From: Christensenella sp. UBA7703
GTDB taxonomy: Bacteria > Bacillota > Clostridia > Christensenellales > CAG-138
Direction of reading: 5' to 3'
NCBI GenBank assembly: GCA_002482505.1
Contig: DLGD01000021.1
Span: 31,173 to 95,172 of the forward strand
DNA: 64,000 nucleotides
Position numbers and translations under genes: made by a program. Positions 51,409-60,403 of this stretch are shown here, piece after piece (position 1 is the first letter of the stretch; each line of letters starts with the position of its first letter). The notes below the pieces were generated by a model, which ran no database searches, was not told the DNA's origin, and saw only the letters and a list, made by a program, of their open reading frames with translations.

Positions 51409-52104
51409 CTACGCATCGCTTGCGCCAAATTTATAGCCGACACCGTAGACGGTGCGGATGCCCCAGCTCAATCCCTCGTCGGGGATCTTCTGGCGGATGC
51501 GTTTAATCTGCGTGTCCACCGCGCGGGTATCGCCAAAATAGTCGTACCCCCAAATCTTGGAGAGAATCTGTTCGCGGTCAAATACGCGGCCGGGGTGCGA
51601 CGCCAGCAAGTATAGAATCTCCACTTCCTTGGGCGTGAAGTCCACGGGCTTTCCCTTGATCTTTACTTCATAGTTGTTAAGGCTGATTTCCAGGTCTTCC
51701 AGCCGGATGGTCTTCCCTTCCACTTCCGGTTCGCTGGAGATGCGGCGGAGCACCGCCTTGATCCGCGCAATGAGTTCCCGCGCGGAAAACGGTTTTACGA
51801 TATAATCATCCGCACCGATTTCGAGACCGACCACGCGGTCAATCTCCTCGCCCTTTGCCGTAAGCATGATGATCGGGACGGAGCTTTTCTGCCGAATTTC
51901 ACGGCAGGCATCCATACCGTTCTTTTCCGGCATCATCAAGTCCATCAAAATCAAATCGGGCGCTTCGCTCTCCGCCATCTTGACCGCTTGTACGCCATTG
52001 AACGCGGACGCATGCGTAAAGCCTTCGCTCTCGAGATAGACACCCAGTGATTCATGGATGATCGGCTGGTCGTCACAAATCAAAATATGCGCACTCTTTT
52101 GCAT
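51409..52104 (-). CDS. OmpR-family response regulator 1
   Basis: The 231-residue regulator has a receiver domain with the phospho-acceptor Asp in LILMDLMMP (about 56), conserved Thr/Lys (MLTAKGEE, VKPFSARE), and a winged-helix DNA-binding domain (about 130-230) with VDFTPKEVEILYLLASHPG and DTRAVDTQIKRIRQKI. AGGAGG precedes the ATG. It has its own promoter and partners with HK1. It is closely similar to regulator 2. Confidence 0.95.
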   Translation of the reverse strand: MQKSAHILICDDQPIIHESLGVYLESEGFTHASAFNGVQAVKMAESEAPDLILMDLMMPEKNGMDACREIRQKSSVPIIMLTAKGEEIDRVVGLEIGADDYIVKPFSARELIARIKAVLRRISSEPEVEGKTIRLEDLEISLNNYEVKIKGKPVDFTPKEVEILYLLASHPGRVFDREQILSKIWGYDYFGDTRAVDTQIKRIRQKIPDEGLSWGIRTVYGVGYKFGASDA

Positions 52105-52127
52105 AGTAATCCCTCCTGTTTGAATTG

Positions 52128-52156
52128 ATTATAGTATGCGCTTTGCCACAATTCAA
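52128..52156 (-). promoter_or_regulatory. Promoter of response regulator 1 operon
   Basis: TTGAAT (52156-52151) and TATAAT (52133-52128) are 17 bases apart on the minus strand. A TTGTAC/GTACAA inverted repeat lies upstream at 52180-52198. Confidence 0.75.
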
Positions 52157-52264
52157 CACTCAGCGGCAGTCTGTCGAAATTGTACACGATTCGTACAAGA
52201 TCGATGGTATTTTCTCGATTTACGGTCATTTTTCACCGGATTGACGGGATGGTTTGATCAAGAA

Positions 52265-52288
52265 ACGGCACGTTTTGACGTGCCGCTT
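52265..52288 (-). terminator. Terminator after HK2
   Basis: CGGCACG (52267-52273) and CGTGCCG (52280-52286) form the stem, followed on the minus strand by TTTCTTG. Confidence 0.7.
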
Positions 52289-52293
52289 GAAAA

Positions 52294-54240
52294 TTATCGT
52301 TTCTTTGTTTTTTTGTCGCCTTGATATCTCTTGCTTTGTTCGCTTTTGCCCGTCTTTTTGTCGTGCTTATTCGGCAGCACCTCATACGGCGCGTCCTGCG
52401 AACCTCTTGCCTGCTGCAGGTTCGGCGTTTCTTCGTGAATCACCACGCCTGCGCCAACCGGGCCAAGCGCAATCGCGTTGCTGATGTATTTCTTGAGCGT
52501 AAAGTGGAAGCTCGTTCCTGTGTCGGGATTGCTTTCCACGTAGATATTCTCGCCAAGCTTGTCGATGATCTGCTTCGCAATCGAAAGCCCGAGGCCGGTT
52601 CCGCCTTCCTTTCGGGAGCGATCGGTCTTGAAGAACCGCTCAAAGATATGCGGCAGGTCTTCCGGCGCAATGCCGCAGCCCGTGTCCGAAACCGTCACAA
52701 GAATACGATCGCCGGTCGTTTCCGCGGCGGAAATCGTGATGCTTCCTCCTTCCGGCGTATAACGCATCGCGTTGTCGATCAAAATCACGAGCAATTGCTC
52801 GACGCGGTCTTCATCCGTCATCGCAAACGGGATTTCTTCCAGATCAAGCTTGAGTAGGATACCGCGCTGCGCCGCCTCGTTTGCGTAGTTTTGCCGCGTG
52901 TCCTGCAGCAGCTCCGCAAGATCGACCGCATGCAGTTCCATATGCTCCGTTCCGGATTGCAAACGCGAAAGCTGCAGCATATCCGTGATCAAGCGCGAAA
53001 GGCGAACCACCTCGCGCAGCATGATACGATAATACCGCTGCCTCGTTTCCTCATCCGTGATCATGCCGTCGCTGAGCGGTTCGAGCAGACCGCGTACGGC
53101 GGTCAACGGCGTCCTGAGTTCATGGCTGACGTTTGCGACATAATCCCTGCGTGTCTTTTCGAGCCGCTCCAGATCGGTCACATCCTTGAAGAGCCCGACG
53201 ACGCCGATGCACTCGCCGTTTTCATCGGTAACAGGCACAATCGTGATCCAGAGTGAGCGATCGTTTGGCAGCGCATAGTGTATACTTGCCGGTTCCAACG
53301 AATCGTAAACAGAACGAAACAAGTCCCAAATCGACTCATCCGGAACAAGATCCATCGGCACCTTGACTTCGACCGCGCCAAACATCTTCATCAGCGCCGG
53401 GTTGTAGTGTGTCAGGCATCCGATGTTGTCGATGGCTGCCACGCCGTCCGTAAAGCTCGAAAGCAGTTGATTGAGCTGCCGTTTTTCGCTCTGCAACTGG
53501 TAGATCGTCTGCGCCAGATTGTCGCATAATGTGTTGAGCGCGCGCGCGAGGATGCCGATTTCGCCGGATGCCCGCTCGTTTGCGCGGACGTTGAATCGTC
53601 CCTTGGACATTTCGATTGCGGCGTTGCTCATGTCGTGCAGCGGCTTGCTGAGGCGGTTTGTGCTGAAGGCGACCAGCAGCATAACCACCGGCATAATCGC
53701 AAAAATCGTGCCTGTGAGCACATTATTAAGCTGGTTAAACGCGCTCTGAATACGTTGAATCTGCTTGATGACAAGGATGCAACCCGTCACATTTCCGTTT
53801 GAATCGTGCACCGGTATGCCGACGGAGACCGCGGATTCGCCATTGAGCAGCTTGAGGTCGTTGTTTTCCACGGTGCGCCCGCGCAAAATATTTTGAATCT
53901 CCGCGCGATAGTACTCGCCGAAATCCTGCATCTCGACCGTGCTTCCGATGTTGCGTACGATCAATGGTTTGCCGAGTTCATCCGCAATCATGATCGCGGA
54001 TTCACTTGCAAGCGTTTGCTTGTCGATATACCGCAGCAGCGCATCCTCGGTCACGTTGCCGTTCTTATACTCTTCATAGATCTGCCGGGTGACCTCCGCC
54101 TCCGGCTCAAGATTTGCCATCTCGATGGAGATATAGGTGTTTTTTCCGACATACGTATAAGCCGCCAGCAAAATAACATTTGCCAGCAGCAATGCAATGA
54201 TCGATACGATTAAAATTCGCCAGTAAAAGACGCTCCGCAT
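52294..54240 (-). CDS. Sensor histidine kinase 2 (WalK/PhoR-like)
   Basis: The 648-residue kinase has two transmembrane helices (about 8-30 and 172-195), a sensor domain between them, HAMP (about 195-248), a PAS domain (about 258-365), H box VANVSHELRTPLTAV, N box IDNAMRYTPEGG, and GGTGLGLSIAKQI. A Lys/Gln-rich tail of about 60 residues after the ATPase domain is unusual. It begins 15 bp after response regulator 2 and is the likely partner. It is a paralogue of HK1. Confidence 0.93.
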   Translation of the reverse strand: MRSVFYWRILIVSIIALLLANVILLAAYTYVGKNTYISIEMANLEPEAEVTRQIYEEYKNGNVTEDALLRYIDKQTLASESAIMIADELGKPLIVRNIGSTVEMQDFGEYYRAEIQNILRGRTVENNDLKLLNGESAVSVGIPVHDSNGNVTGCILVIKQIQRIQSAFNQLNNVLTGTIFAIMPVVMLLVAFSTNRLSKPLHDMSNAAIEMSKGRFNVRANERASGEIGILARALNTLCDNLAQTIYQLQSEKRQLNQLLSSFTDGVAAIDNIGCLTHYNPALMKMFGAVEVKVPMDLVPDESIWDLFRSVYDSLEPASIHYALPNDRSLWITIVPVTDENGECIGVVGLFKDVTDLERLEKTRRDYVANVSHELRTPLTAVRGLLEPLSDGMITDEETRQRYYRIMLREVVRLSRLITDMLQLSRLQSGTEHMELHAVDLAELLQDTRQNYANEAAQRGILLKLDLEEIPFAMTDEDRVEQLLVILIDNAMRYTPEGGSITISAAETTGDRILVTVSDTGCGIAPEDLPHIFERFFKTDRSRKEGGTGLGLSIAKQIIDKLGENIYVESNPDTGTSFHFTLKKYISNAIALGPVGAGVVIHEETPNLQQARGSQDAPYEVLPNKHDKKTGKSEQSKRYQGDKKTKKR

Positions 54241-54255
54241 GAAATCGATCCGATG

Positions 54256-54936
54256 TTACTCGGTTTCAAACTTATAGCCGACGCCGTAGATGGTCTTGAT
54301 GCTCCAGCCAAGGCCGGTCGAGTCCAGCTTTGCGCGGATGCGCTTGATGTGGGTATCCACCGTGCGCGTTTCGCCGGCAAAGTCATATCCCCAAACGCGG
54401 GAAAGAAGCTGCTCGCGCGTAAACACCTGCCCCGGGTTGGAGGCAAGCATGTGCAAAATTTCGATTTCTTTCGGCGTGCAGATCACGGGCTGGTTGCGCA
54501 GCGTAACCGTATAGCTCTTGAGGTCAATCGTGAGCCCGTTGTAGGTGATCACGCTCGTGTCACTCTTTGGCTGCTCGCTCGCTCTGCGAAGCACCGCCTT
54601 GATGCGGGCGACCACCTCGCGCGGGCTGAAAGGCTTGACGATATAATCGTCCGCACCCAACTCAAGGCCGACGATGCGGTCGATCTCTTCTCCCTTTGCG
54701 GTGAGCATGAGGATGGGTAGTTGAGAGGTTTTGCGAATCTCACGGCAGACTTCAATTCCGCTCATCTTCGGCATCATGATGTCAAGCACGCAGAGAACGA
54801 CCTCCGGCGTGATGCTTTCGATTGCGGAAACGCCGTCATATGCATCGACAACCTCAAAGCCTTCCGCCTTGAGATAGATGCCCAGCGCCTCGTGTACGAC
54901 CTGATCGTCGTCTGCAATTAATACCTTCTGCGCCAT
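54256..54936 (-). CDS. OmpR-family response regulator 2
   Basis: The 226-residue regulator has the phospho-acceptor Asp in LCVLDIMMPKMSG (about 53), MLTAKGEEIDR, VKPFSPRE, and a winged-helix domain (about 128-225; CTPKEIEILHMLASNPG, ETRTVDTHIKRIRAKL). CAAGGAG precedes the ATG. It heads the RR2-HK2 operon, next to the related RR1-HK1 pair. Confidence 0.95.
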   Translation of the reverse strand: MAQKVLIADDDQVVHEALGIYLKAEGFEVVDAYDGVSAIESITPEVVLCVLDIMMPKMSGIEVCREIRKTSQLPILMLTAKGEEIDRIVGLELGADDYIVKPFSPREVVARIKAVLRRASEQPKSDTSVITYNGLTIDLKSYTVTLRNQPVICTPKEIEILHMLASNPGQVFTREQLLSRVWGYDFAGETRTVDTHIKRIRAKLDSTGLGWSIKTIYGVGYKFETE

Positions 54937-54987
54937 AGTTTGCTCCTTGTATCATTTCAATCTTCGTTGTGAACCATTCTATTGTTC

Positions 54988-54996
54988 AGTATACCA
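54988..54996 (-). promoter_or_regulatory. Extended -10 promoter of RR2-HK2
   Basis: TGG-TATACT on the minus strand ends at 54988. A GTATAC direct/inverted repeat overlaps and precedes it (about 54990-55014). Confidence 0.6.
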
Positions 54997-55042
54997 CAGT
55001 TCCATGTATACCGTATAGTATTGCCGGTTTGGCTCTCTTGCC

Positions 55043-55684
55043 TTAAGCCTTCATCGCATGAACAACGCTTCCTACAAATGCAGCGTCCTGCTCCATCACC
55101 TCGACCAAAGCACGATTGTAGATTCCGCTTGCGGGATGATAGAGAGGGATCAGCGAGAACGAAACACCTTCCATCAAGAGAGTGTGTATTTTCCCATGCG
55201 CGCTTCCAATGACGGGCGGTTTCTCCCCCGCAAGGGCGAACACGGCTTTGAGCGGCGTGTTGCCGAGCGTGAGGATCAGCTTCGGCGAAAGATGCAGCAG
55301 CTCCGTTTTCAAGAGCGGCAGGGATGCCGTCACCTCTGCAGGTTGCGGCGTGCGGTTTCGGGTGCTCTTTTCGGAGCGTACAACCGGACGATACTTGACG
55401 ACGTTGGTGATGAACGCATCCTCGCGCATTACGCCAAAGCGGCAGAAGAGCGCATCAAGCTGCTTGCCCGCCTTGCCGACAAACGGATGGCCAAGCTTTG
55501 TTTCCTCTGCGCCCGGCGCTTCGCCGATCAACAAGATCTGTGCGCCCGGCTTCCCTTCGCCGAAGACCGGCTTGCGGTATTCCCCCTGCGGCTCATCTTT
55601 TGCCGCGAGAGAAAACAGCCTTGTCCGCTCTTTTGTATACGCTTCTTCCAGCGCGCATTTCCCCGGTACTTCACCCATCGTCAT
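55043..55684 (-). CDS. Uracil-DNA glycosylase superfamily protein
   Basis: The 213-residue protein has the UDG motif A ILLIGEAPGAEETKLGHPF (about 50-68) followed by VGKAGKQLD, and motif B-like LYHPASG (about 183). These match the family 4/5 (SPO1-polymerase-related) group that removes uracil from DNA. The four Fe-S cysteines of family 4 are not visible: the N-terminus has only a single Cys near residue 10. The ATG has its GGAGG within the last codons of the PBP gene, indicating coupling. Confidence 0.85.
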   Translation of the reverse strand: MTMGEVPGKCALEEAYTKERTRLFSLAAKDEPQGEYRKPVFGEGKPGAQILLIGEAPGAEETKLGHPFVGKAGKQLDALFCRFGVMREDAFITNVVKYRPVVRSEKSTRNRTPQPAEVTASLPLLKTELLHLSPKLILTLGNTPLKAVFALAGEKPPVIGSAHGKIHTLLMEGVSFSLIPLYHPASGIYNRALVEVMEQDAAFVGSVVHAMKA

Positions 55685-55690
55685 TGCGCG

Positions 55691-58411
55691 TCAACCTCCG
55701 TTGCCGTTCTGCGTCTGCTGTGCCATAAAGTTTTGTAGCGCCGCAAAGTCGGTGTTGAGCTTTTGATACAGCGGCTCAATCTCCGAGTACTGGTATCCAC
55801 TCAATGCGACTTGAAGGTTTGCAATGTCGTCCTTGAGCGCGTTGCTCATCTCTGTCGGAACATTCTTTGCACTCCCGAGATAATCCGTCACCTGCTGGAC
55901 CAGGTCCTGAGATTGCGTCTTGAGCGCAAAGATGGAGAGCGAACCATCCGCATGCACCGTGCAGGTCTTCATGCTGTCGATGAATTCATCCGTCGTCAGT
56001 TCCGTTCGAACCGCGGTTGGCAAAGCTTTGAGCAGATACTCATCGTCAAACAGATACAGCGGATTATCCGGACGAATGAGGATATAGCTCACCTGCTGTA
56101 CGGAATCCGGCGGGCAGAATTCGGTCGCCAGCGCACCTTCCGCCGTGCAGATGCTCAGTGTCACGTGCATATCGCAATACTCCGTCGGTGCTTTGTCAGA
56201 AAGATACCATTCCGTCACCGGCTTGTGTTCTTCATCATTCTTGCAGGCGTCCGTCGCAAGCAGGCCGGAGACCGGGCAGATCGTTCTCTTGACAAGGCCC
56301 AGCGAGGTCGGGTCAGCGTCGATAATCGGCTTGTCAGTCAGCCCTTCGTGAATCTTCGCCATATATGCCTGCCAGAGCGGGGCCGCTTCGTTTCCGCCGG
56401 AAGAGCCTTTCTTTAGCTTGTTCGCCGGATAATCGTGCCCAACCCAGAGGGTGGAGACATAGTACGGCGTCATGCCGGCAAAGTAAACGCTCGCGTAGTC
56501 CGAGTTGGTGCCCGTTTTTCCGGCAACCGTTATATCGTCGATCTTCGCCTTGGTACCCGTTCCGGTCTTCACCGCATCGGTCATCATGTCCACGAGGAGC
56601 CAAGCCGTGCTCTGTTGGAAGACGCGGCGGGTGTCCCGCACTTCGTCTGCATCGAGAACGACGTTGCCCTGTGCATCTAGCACTTTGGTAAACGAGAGCG
56701 GCTCTTGATACACGCCTTCGTTTGCGATGGTTGCATATGCTGCCGCCATCTGAATCGGGGTCAGGCCGGATGTGCCAAGCGCGAGGCCTGCACCGTCGAC
56801 ATTGATCTTATTCTCCGTTGCGCCAAGCTGATAGAGATATTGCGCCGCAATAGCGGGCGTCACGTCGTCCATCAGGATGTGCGCCGCCGGTACGTTGAGC
56901 GAGCTCACGATGGCGCGACGGAACGTCACCGGTCCATAGCGCGAATCCAGTCCGCCGGACGGGTAGCCTTTCTCGGTATTCCATCCGGGGATCGGGCCGT
57001 CCATGTTATACGTGATGCTGCCCGGAGAATAACCGAGGTCGAGCGCCGGGCCATAGACCGCAAGCGGCTTGATCGACGAACCCACCTCCGTGTAACTCTG
57101 GGACGCGCGGTTGAGCCCTTTTCGCACTGTCGGCTCGTTTCTGCCGCCGATGATGGCCCTTAGTTCGCCCGTGTGATAGTCCATAATAACGGCAGCTGCC
57201 TGCGGTTCAACCGTCTCAATGACGGTGCCGTCCTCTTTCGTTTCAACCATCAGGGATTTCGACGTATCCGCGAGCGAGGGATAATTCTCCCATCCGCTGA
57301 TCGTATCCTGCACGGTCTTTTGAATCGTTGGATCGACGGTGGTATAGATTTGGTAGCCGCTTGTGCGCAGTTCGTTCTCTACCGCGTTGCGGTTTGCGGT
57401 GGTGTTGCTCAACCCGCGCTTTTCAAGAAGGTGTGTCACCACGTCGCTGATTGCATACTCAACAAAATAAGCCATGTCATACATCTGCTTTTGTTCGCTG
57501 ACTTCGATGATATGCACCTGTTCGGTCAACGCTGTATTATACTGTTCCTTTGTGATGAAGCCCGCCTGATACATTCTGGAGAGCACCTGATTGGTACGCT
57601 CGTCGGTGACTTCCATCTTGTCGCGCTGGTACATGTTTCTGCGCGGGTCATAGCGATATGGAGCCTGTGTCAAGCCGGCCAGCATCGCGCATTCACGGAC
57701 GGTCAGTTCGGAGAGTTCCTTGCCGAAATAATCCTTCGCGCCGCTCTTAACGCCATAGTTGCTCTCGCCGAGGTCAACGTCGTTGAGGTATGCCTCGAGG
57801 ATCGTGTCCTTGTCGACCATCGTTTCAAGTTCCAGCGCGAGATACGCTTCCTGAATCTTGCGTTTATAGTTTCTCTGTGCGCCAAGCACTTTGTTTTTAA
57901 TGAGTTGCTGGGTAATCGTACTGCCGCCGGAGGAGTTGCTGTTGCCGAGGATCTCCAGCGCAGCGGAAAACAGGCGTTTAAAGTCCACGCCGCTGTGCTT
58001 GTAAAAGCGCACGTCCTCCACGGAGATAAACGCGTTTTTCAGCATGTCCGGGATATTCTCAATATCCACCCAATCGCGGTATTCCACATCCGCAATCGAG
58101 CTGATGAGGTTGCCGTTCATGTCATAGAGATAGCTGGTATAATCCGAAATCGTGAGCTGCGCAACATCCAGCGTCGGCGTTGTCTCCACGTATGCCTTCA
58201 CCACGCCAAGCAAAAGCCCCATACCGATGAAGCATACGACAATAAACGCCAGCACCGTCATTTTCAGCGAAGTAAATACAACGCCGAGTAAAAACGAATG
58301 CGGCTTTTTTCGCTCGGTAAAGAGCGGTTGATTTTCTTCCGGACTGTGATTTGTTTTTGCGGTGTCGTTCCCCTGCTGCTCCAGCCGGAAGAACGGATTG
58401 CTGTTTGTCAT
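55691..58411 (-). CDS. Class A penicillin-binding protein (PBP1A-like transglycosylase/transpeptidase)
   Basis: The 906-residue enzyme has a cytoplasmic N-terminus, one transmembrane helix (about 45-72), a GT51 transglycosylase domain with EDVRFYKHSGVD and GGSTITQQLIKN (about 130-185), and a transpeptidase domain with SxxK in VGSSIKPLAVYG (about 478) and KTGT (VAGKTGTNSDY, about 635). The tail is about 180 residues with cysteine pairs. I start at ATG 58411, with AAGGTG upstream. It builds and crosslinks peptidoglycan. Confidence 0.95.
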   Translation of the reverse strand: MTNSNPFFRLEQQGNDTAKTNHSPEENQPLFTERKKPHSFLLGVVFTSLKMTVLAFIVVCFIGMGLLLGVVKAYVETTPTLDVAQLTISDYTSYLYDMNGNLISSIADVEYRDWVDIENIPDMLKNAFISVEDVRFYKHSGVDFKRLFSAALEILGNSNSSGGSTITQQLIKNKVLGAQRNYKRKIQEAYLALELETMVDKDTILEAYLNDVDLGESNYGVKSGAKDYFGKELSELTVRECAMLAGLTQAPYRYDPRRNMYQRDKMEVTDERTNQVLSRMYQAGFITKEQYNTALTEQVHIIEVSEQKQMYDMAYFVEYAISDVVTHLLEKRGLSNTTANRNAVENELRTSGYQIYTTVDPTIQKTVQDTISGWENYPSLADTSKSLMVETKEDGTVIETVEPQAAAVIMDYHTGELRAIIGGRNEPTVRKGLNRASQSYTEVGSSIKPLAVYGPALDLGYSPGSITYNMDGPIPGWNTEKGYPSGGLDSRYGPVTFRRAIVSSLNVPAAHILMDDVTPAIAAQYLYQLGATENKINVDGAGLALGTSGLTPIQMAAAYATIANEGVYQEPLSFTKVLDAQGNVVLDADEVRDTRRVFQQSTAWLLVDMMTDAVKTGTGTKAKIDDITVAGKTGTNSDYASVYFAGMTPYYVSTLWVGHDYPANKLKKGSSGGNEAAPLWQAYMAKIHEGLTDKPIIDADPTSLGLVKRTICPVSGLLATDACKNDEEHKPVTEWYLSDKAPTEYCDMHVTLSICTAEGALATEFCPPDSVQQVSYILIRPDNPLYLFDDEYLLKALPTAVRTELTTDEFIDSMKTCTVHADGSLSIFALKTQSQDLVQQVTDYLGSAKNVPTEMSNALKDDIANLQVALSGYQYSEIEPLYQKLNTDFAALQNFMAQQTQNGNGG

Positions 58412-58439
58412 CCGATCATTCACCTTAAAAGAATTCGTG

Positions 58440-58457
58440 GCTATTATAGCATAGCCC
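58440..58457 (-). promoter_or_regulatory. PBP promoter with palindromic -10
   Basis: On the minus strand TGC-TATAAT lies inside GGCTAT...ATAGCC, a 6-bp inverted repeat with a 6-base centre, so the -10 is itself part of a possible operator. Confidence 0.5.
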
Positions 58458-58641
58458 GCCAACGGCATGCATGAAAGCCGCAAAAAGTTCATACTTTCCG
58501 CCATTTTCGATGCATAAGTGGGAATTTATCCTCCGCAAAGACGTAAAATCAGTTTTGATTGTGTATATGAGTCCGCCGTGCAGCACCGTATGCAGAACCA
58601 TTCAGCCCGAAAAAACAATCTCAAAATCGAGAAATTTTGTC

Positions 58642-58670
58642 TTTACAAACTTGCGGCTTTCTACTATAAT
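58642..58670 (+). promoter_or_regulatory. Promoter of tRNA-Ala
   Basis: TTTACA (58642-58647) and TATAAT (58665-58670) are 17 bases apart, 13 bases before the tRNA. Confidence 0.8.
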
Positions 58671-58683
58671 AGCACTTGCGTCT

Positions 58684-58760
58684 GGGGCTTTAGCGAAGTT
58701 GGCTATCGCGCTACACTGGCAGTGTAGAGATCACCGGTTCGAATCCGGTAAGCTCCACCA
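58684..58760 (+). tRNA. tRNA-Ala (anticodon GGC), CCA end encoded
   Basis: GGGGCTT pairs with AAGCTCC (one G-U), the D arm is GCGA/TCGC, the anticodon arm CTACA-CTGGCAG-TGTAG shows anticodon GGC, and the T arm is ACCGG-TTCGAAT-CCGGT. Discriminator A is followed by an encoded CCA. Length is 77 bases. Confidence 0.97.
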
Positions 58761-58766
58761 AACGAG

Positions 58767-58793
58767 AAAAACGTCCCAACCGGGGCGTTTTTT
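58767..58793 (+). terminator. Terminator of tRNA-Ala
   Basis: AAAACGTCCC (58768-58777) and GGGGCGTTTT (58782-58791), with one G-U pair, enclose AACC and are followed by T. Confidence 0.88.
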
Positions 58794-58818
58794 GTTATGT
58801 CTAATTCATGTATTCTCT

Positions 58819-59283
58819 TTATTCCAGTGGCTTTAGCCCGTCATACAACTCATTAAAGCTCTTCATCGTCTGGCATCTGCCGAAAGATAGGTTCTTGTTT
58901 TCGCCAAATGCGCCTAGATAGCATTTCGTCAACTCTTCAACCGTCTGCTCCAGCATCATCATAAACTGCGTATAGATCACGTCACGCGCTGGTGTCTCCT
59001 GCGGATAGTGCGCGTCAATCAATCCTTCCGTCAATTGATCCAGCGGATAGAGTTTGAGATGCAGTAGTTCATGAACGATGACTTCCTCAAGATTCTCCTG
59101 TTTTGGATTGCATGCGTTGAGTAGCAGGATCGCCTTTCGGTCGTCGCAATCGATCTTGAAATCCCCGGTCTTTTTGAATGAAGGGTCGCTTACAAGCTCC
59201 AGTCGAATATCCCATTGGTTTTTCAAGCGGAGCGTGTCAATCCATCGATCAAACAGACTCTGTAGTTTCTCTTGCGGTAGCAT
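58819..59283 (-). CDS. HELLH-motif putative zinc metallopeptidase
   Basis: The 154-residue soluble protein has VIVHELLHLKLYPLD (about 68-82), a HExxH zinc motif, and later helices with TQFMMMLEQTVEELTK. It resembles small SprT/minigluzincin-like proteins in size and motif position; the third zinc ligand cannot be named. GGGGAAGAA precedes the ATG. It follows the minus-strand nuclease-like gene at 59355 by about 70 bp. Function unknown. Confidence 0.65.
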   Translation of the reverse strand: MLPQEKLQSLFDRWIDTLRLKNQWDIRLELVSDPSFKKTGDFKIDCDDRKAILLLNACNPKQENLEEVIVHELLHLKLYPLDQLTEGLIDAHYPQETPARDVIYTQFMMMLEQTVEELTKCYLGAFGENKNLSFGRCQTMKSFNELYDGLKPLE

Positions 59284-59354
59284 ACTTCTTCCCCTAATCG
59301 ACTAAAACGCACACTTCCAGCTGGATTCCGTTGCACTGTTGTGCAGGAAATGTG

Positions 59355-60005
59355 CTAAGCCTTCTTTTTCGAATCGCGAAGTGAAAGCCACCTTGCCCGC
59401 CGATGCATCGCAAGCAGCGCGCGCGAGCGCAGCGTAATTTCGCTGAGTTCTTCTCCGCGAACAAGCACATAGAGTTGGCAGCCGACCTTGACCAGCACCT
59501 TGTCAAACAGAGGTGTGCCCTCTTGTTCATCAAAAAACGCCTGCACCCGGAGCAGGTCGGTTCGTTCCAAGCCGGTTGTTTCGCTGAAGATATAGAGCCA
59601 GTTTTCGCGGCAGAGACGGTATTCTTTGAGCGCCTTGGTCTTGTCTTCTATGCGCTCAATGATGCGGCCGATGTGCATCTCCTTGACATCCCGCGGGAGT
59701 TCAAAGAGGCCTTCCCCCTCGCCGTCCTCCGCACCGTTGGCGATTGCGTCATCACAGTCACAATCCGAAAGAATGCTTTGCTCGACCGCCTCGCCGGGCA
59801 TCTCGTCGCCAAAGTGGCGGTTCATGTCCGCCTCCTGCTGCGCCCATTCTTCGATGGCGGCGCGGGTGACCTCTATGCCGAGTTCGCCGTGCTTACTGAT
59901 GAAGTCCGGGCGTTCGCTCTTTTTGAGGAAGAATGGCCAGAGTTTCATGGCGCGGTCGGTGTGGAGCTTGGCGTAATATTCGACGTATAGTTTGGATGGG
60001 TCCAC
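59355..60005 (-). CDS. Unknown protein with possible PD-(D/E)XK-type N-terminus
   Basis: The 216-residue protein has PDFISKHGELGIEVTRA (about 33-49), a spacing like the catalytic core of PD-(D/E)XK nucleases, but no clear third catalytic lysine, so this is tentative. The middle is acidic (DCDCDDAIANGAEDGEGEG) and the C-terminus basic. The start is GTG 60005 with AGGAG 7 bases upstream. It lies in an AT-richer zone with other accessory genes. Confidence 0.55.
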   Translation of the reverse strand: MDPSKLYVEYYAKLHTDRAMKLWPFFLKKSERPDFISKHGELGIEVTRAAIEEWAQQEADMNRHFGDEMPGEAVEQSILSDCDCDDAIANGAEDGEGEGLFELPRDVKEMHIGRIIERIEDKTKALKEYRLCRENWLYIFSETTGLERTDLLRVQAFFDEQEGTPLFDKVLVKVGCQLYVLVRGEELSEITLRSRALLAMHRRARWLSLRDSKKKA

Positions 60006-60403
60006 TGATTTTCTCCTGATTGGAATTATCTGTATTATACACGAAATTCAAAAAAAGTTAAGGTTCGACACAAATGACTTTGCAAAACCAAATGAGTCAT
60101 GCTTTCCTATCGTGTCATTCATGATAACCCGACGATAAACAAGAGAGCATCCTGCTTCATATATTATTCTTGCTTTTTGATTTTAGGGTGATATTATAAC
60201 AGTGTATTCACGTTTTTCACTAGATCTATTCCCTGATTTTATTTGACTTGTTTTGCTTTTCCACGTGCTGTCAACTGTTTTGTTTGGTACCAGAGTGTTT
60301 GATAAAATTCTTTCCAACGAACCGACAACCGCATAACTTCTGCCATCTTTTTTCTGGAATAACGATCCAAGACCTGTTCGCCCAATTTGAAAGGAGAATG
60401 CGT
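60006..60403. other. AT-rich intergenic region of about 400 bases
   Basis: No gene is seen. Minus-strand TATAAT near 60033-60038 probably serves the gene at 60005. On the plus strand TTGCTT and TATTAT (about 60172-60199) could serve the gene at 60404, giving a long leader of about 200 bases. An ATGACT/AGTCAT inverted repeat lies near 60074-60100. Confidence 0.45.
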
